Assembly (NCBI GenBank): GCA_937899395.1
Contig: CALBPU010000174.1
Location: forward strand, 1 to 36,977
Direction of reading: 5' to 3'
Source of the DNA: an uncultured Fretibacterium sp.
GTDB taxonomy: Bacteria; Synergistota; Synergistia; Synergistales; Aminobacteriaceae
Length of the DNA: 36,977 bases
Below are positions 34,901 to 36,977 of the stretch, one piece after another. Both the position numbers and the translations under genes were made by a program. How positions within the stretch are numbered: the stretch's first letter is position 1; every line of letters starts with the position of its first letter. The notes beneath the pieces were generated by a model. The model saw nothing but the letters and a program-made list of their open reading frames with translations. It was not told the origin of the DNA and made no database searches.

Positions 34901-36977
34901 ATACATTTCACAAACTGAACAGTTTGCCGTAAATAAATCAACATTGAAAACAGAAGTTCAGGAACTTTATTTTGCAAATGACAATAATATAATTTTCCTT
35001 GATGTTGCTTCTGAAATTGCTGTTAATTTATATGCAAAAACTTCAGACGGAAATATATTTGATGTTTCATCTCCTTTACTTGGCACTGTTTGGACATCTC
35101 AAAATCCGAATATTGCTTATGTTACAGATGAAGGAAAAATTCATGGTCTTAAAAAAGGCAGCACAATCCTTACAGCTTCATACAGAAATAAAACTGCGTC
35201 CATAGGTGTTAATGTTGGAGTTGACATGTCTTCTGTTCCTGAATTTATCACAGAAAATTTATCTAACGTAACTATAGGAATAGAATATAACGGCTTGATC
35301 GAAGTTTCGGGAATTATTCCGTTAAGGTTAAAAATTATTGACGGTAAATTACCTGATGGATTAGAATTTTCGCAGAACGGACAAATAAGCGGTATTACAC
35401 AAGAACAGGGGAGTTTCACTTTCACTGTTGAAGCTTCAGATATTGCAGGAAGTTCAACAAAAAGTTTTACATTAACAGTTGGTGATTTTCCAAGCTGTGC
35501 AATTAATTCAATAACCTTCCCTGACGAAAGTTTTCGTAATTACATAAAAGAAACTTTTGATGCAAACGGTAATGATATTTTGGATTCTGCAGAAATTGCC
35601 TCAATAACATATATTGATGTTGCAGGAAAAGGAATTTACTCCGTTGAGGGCATCAAAAATTTTCTTAACTTAAAAGAGCTTTGGTGTCAAGGTAACTTCA
35701 TAAGCGAAATAAACGTGAGCCATAATACCCTTCTTGAAAGACTTCATTGCGGTTATAATACTATTAAAACTCTTGATGTAAGTAAAAATTCAAAATTGCA
35801 CAGTCTTTTCTTTGATTTCGATTCATTGGCTTTCATTGACGTAACCGGAAGAAAATTATATGGAATGAATTGCAATAATCAAAAAATTTATGATCAACAT
35901 ATTATGACAACCGACGACTCAAATTACCCATATAAATTCGAGCTTAAAAGTCTCGGCTTTACATCAGATAAATATGCCAAAGTTTCAGATGTTTCTGCAA
36001 AAGACATAAACAACAATGTCATAGATTTATATTATGATGTAAATAACGGCACAATCTTTTTCAAGTATATGCCTGCAACTGTTACTTATATTTATTCTAT
36101 CGATTATGAAAAAATTGATGGTTGGGATTCACAATTAAATCAGGTAACTAGCTCACCTGATACAGCTAAAATGGACGTAACACTTTACATTATAGCGGCT
36201 GTTGATATTAAGATTGAAAACTCCGAAACAATACCTACAACAGGAACGGTAGGCAAGAAGTATACAGGAAATTTAACAGTGAGCGGCGGAACTTCTTACA
36301 AATGGAAAAAATCAAGCGGAACATTACCGACAGGCTTGAAACTTTCTTCAACTGCAAGAGAAAAAGTTGTTTTGTCTGGTACGCCTACGGAAGCAGGGAA
36401 ATTCACGTTTACTCTTAAAGTTACTGACGCGAGTGGAGCAACAGCTTCAAAGAAATTTACTGTTACCATTGCTGAAAAGCCAGTTGTTAGCGGAGATTTA
36501 ACAGCAAAGGGAGTAATCAAGAAATCATATTCAAGCAGCGTAAATGTCAAAGGAGGCACTAAGCCTTATACATGGACTAAGAGCAGCGGAACTTTACCGA
36601 AAGGGCTTGAGCTTGTTCCTAATTCAACAGGGACGAAATTAACTCTCAAGGGAACTCCGACAACTGCTAAGGCTTATACTTTCAATTTGAAGGCTACTGA
36701 TAAAAACGGTGCTACAGCTTCAAAGAAGTTCACTGTTACAATAACGAAACCTGTAATAAGTGGAGATATAAAAGCAAACGGAGTTGTGAAAAAATCTTAC
36801 TCGTCAGCTTTAACAATCAGCGGAGGCACAAAGCCTTATACTTGGGTTAAAAGCAGCGGAACTTTACCGAAAGGCCTTGAGCTTGTACCAAATTCAACAG
36901 GAACAAAATTAACTCTTAAAGGCACTCCTACAACATCTAAAGAATATACATTCACGTTACATATTTCTACCAGCCGG
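31944..36977 (+). CDS. Giant exported protein with LRR, degenerate lipase-like and putative-Ig repeats (3' end outside window)
   Basis: At least 1678 codons are open to the window end. A signal peptide (MRKKIFVLTLMIFVMICSSA, cleavage after WA at 22) is followed by a leucine-rich-repeat block (about 75-230; LDVSNNP-type units). An alpha/beta-hydrolase domain (about 470-840) has LIHSFG (near 476), VGYGMGG (550-556) where lipases have GHSMGG, APHQGTPW, and Asp805 and His834/837 as possible acid and base. A Big2-like domain (about 1046-1092) and one putative-Ig domain (about 1100-1180) follow. A second LRR block (about 1190-1310) begins FPDESFRNY with an EF-hand-like DANGNDILDSAE, and then three He_PIG-like repeats run from about 1427 to the end. 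AGGAAGGAAG precedes the ATG. It is probably a surface adhesin or binding protein. Confidence 0.88.
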   Translation, partial: MRKKIFVLTLMIFVMICSSAWADVPIDAAHFPDTNLRSFLKSNWDGGYRNSEGKWVGKNDGFFHPDELSRITSLVWDNPSNTQGIEYFPNIDVLGCRNGSLTELNVSSFHRLGLINCDGNKIKKLNLSNNPGLYHLHCLDNQLEALDVSNNPKLNDLMCENNPIGKLDVSHNTKLEILCCSSNDLHELDVTKNLLLTELHCFNNHLTELDLSQNKALTDVLLGVQNVKGLKVKLTSEGYEVNLKDYVSKLENIEISKVGANNYKAKLLSYDRLSGTVVFDQCPETLHYFYNTHSPNNDLLYVEVKSSMSVEVIERKNSKSGIICGIKDSFYTAYDKTAITEYSIADIPGKDYRKKGFTADGNSRLIIRVTTERPGSVTFTMKDNIGAKLERLTDRFDISSGTPVMTNVIKGTYQASAVLVAPEKFPDAQKLSPRNFTIHVNFTADKSADPNIPPEEEVKEEDIELELRAAPVLLIHSFGKNETVGNSFEKDGKGILPVLKNSGFNVYPFDYDGTQSPTNILKGKSLFNTIVSIFDEYLNDDIVCTKIDFVGYGMGGLIARLFCTPNEVSDENYYTVRSYGRGMVRRIVTIAAPHQGTPWANLMLGDTKILNTDVDLFNLLGQTVFKIVVKGVLYSDWLFNMSAHENAQGLWSDMAIGNTVTNTPFPVNVPIHVIYADVSNNIESIISAIDTIANIVDFANFPKRLKELSNGFHLLKNGGFKNFDDFVAFLRNGANSDAKDAVVFTVSSTETFINIGDTPKFHHILTSLLQATQLLLDPVPTLVLEMLKAPFNLLNNSLFYGGEHDLFVSGTSATGNLSNAYSSLAKGDLITGWHYIHSSIAKQNDVGERVVALLKGSKDSFKVFNTIGASGSVKSTAYSSKTINNVDKDYNTNFDFEDVYAQKFNLNVEPKTLNIKDSGIIKFTARPEAEIKDDVYLVISQGEFDSILIMASRDNNAVFESTIKFTSNDTGLMNVYCFSRGDKEHLYISQTEQFAVNKSTLKTEVQELYFANDNNIIFLDVASEIAVNLYAKTSDGNIFDVSSPLLGTVWTSQNPNIAYVTDEGKIHGLKKGSTILTASYRNKTASIGVNVGVDMSSVPEFITENLSNVTIGIEYNGLIEVSGIIPLRLKIIDGKLPDGLEFSQNGQISGITQEQGSFTFTVEASDIAGSSTKSFTLTVGDFPSCAINSITFPDESFRNYIKETFDANGNDILDSAEIASITYIDVAGKGIYSVEGIKNFLNLKELWCQGNFISEINVSHNTLLERLHCGYNTIKTLDVSKNSKLHSLFFDFDSLAFIDVTGRKLYGMNCNNQKIYDQHIMTTDDSNYPYKFELKSLGFTSDKYAKVSDVSAKDINNNVIDLYYDVNNGTIFFKYMPATVTYIYSIDYEKIDGWDSQLNQVTSSPDTAKMDVTLYIIAAVDIKIENSETIPTTGTVGKKYTGNLTVSGGTSYKWKKSSGTLPTGLKLSSTAREKVVLSGTPTEAGKFTFTLKVTDASGATASKKFTVTIAEKPVVSGDLTAKGVIKKSYSSSVNVKGGTKPYTWTKSSGTLPKGLELVPNSTGTKLTLKGTPTTAKAYTFNLKATDKNGATASKKFTVTITKPVISGDIKANGVVKKSYSSALTISGGTKPYTWVKSSGTLPKGLELVPNSTGTKLTLKGTPTTSKEYTFTLHISTSR
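36223..36977 (+). repeat. Tandem putative-Ig (He_PIG-like) coding repeats
   Basis: Three units of about 85-90 codons are seen. The second and third are nearly identical at the protein level (VKKSYSS, GGTKPYTW, SSGTLPKGLELVPNSTGTKL) and clearly alike in DNA (around 36541-36670 and 36811-36940). The first (SGTLPTGLKL) is more diverged. The third unit is still incomplete at the window end. Confidence 0.85.

Noticed and set aside
34999..35205. Short plus-strand frame within the giant exported protein
   Set aside because: It is out of frame with a continuous 1678-codon gene whose domains are recognisable on both sides.

Overview
The window is AT-rich bacterial DNA with Shine-Dalgarno-led, tightly packed operons. 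The genes point to a motile, amino-acid-using anaerobe that stores glycogen: a complete LivKHMGF amino-acid ABC transporter, a flagellin, a glgP-glgA-glgC cluster, and a very large exported protein built from leucine-rich and putative-Ig (He_PIG-like) modules. This mixture is what I would expect from a host-associated, low-GC member of Synergistota. That placement is an inference at moderate confidence; some Bacillota could look similar, and there is no rRNA in the window to settle it.

Layout. 1-1536: the 3' part of tRNA-Gln, its terminator, then a sodium:solute symporter (+). 1649-6255: the liv operon on the minus strand with no intergenic bases, including a LivM-LivG fusion. 6325-8683: a MATE exporter and an orphan citrate-lyase ligase (citC), overlapping on the minus strand. 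8711-8926: an overlapping divergent promoter pair and tRNA-Ser(UGA) and tRNA-Ala(CGC). 8927-9227: a gene-free stretch with a terminator and a sigma-28-like promoter. 9228-11750: an 840-residue flagellin with a beta-helix-like insert. 11756-11884: an inverted-repeat element. 11892-14364: greA, a WbpP-type epimerase and hemB as an overlapping minus-strand operon, sharing a back-to-back promoter region with a Bax-inhibitor-1 family gene (14455-15174, +). 15313-15783: a small exported protein. 15909-20633: glgP, glgA, glgC. 20791-22722: a cytosolic propeller-like protein and a UlaE-type L-xylulose/L-ribulose-5-phosphate epimerase (-).

22846-31738 is the most unusual part: seven plus-strand genes with spacings of 27, -4, 6, 6, 6 and -4 nt, the last counted against the ancestral stop. 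They encode two TerD-family calcium-binding proteins, a beta-rich/coiled-coil protein, two paralogous coiled-coil proteins (one with a membrane anchor), an AAA-ATPase-like/PD-(D/E)XK protein carrying an in-frame stop 30 codons before its apparent original end, and an 887-residue protein with two CbbX/SpoVK-type AAA+ modules. I read this as a candidate Ca2+- or stress-responsive membrane-tethered AAA+ remodelling or defence system. TerC, TerY and the other usual Ter-system partners are absent from the window.

31944-36977: an exported protein of at least 1678 residues, still open at the window end, with a lipase-like alpha/beta-hydrolase domain whose nucleophile serine appears to be replaced by glycine.
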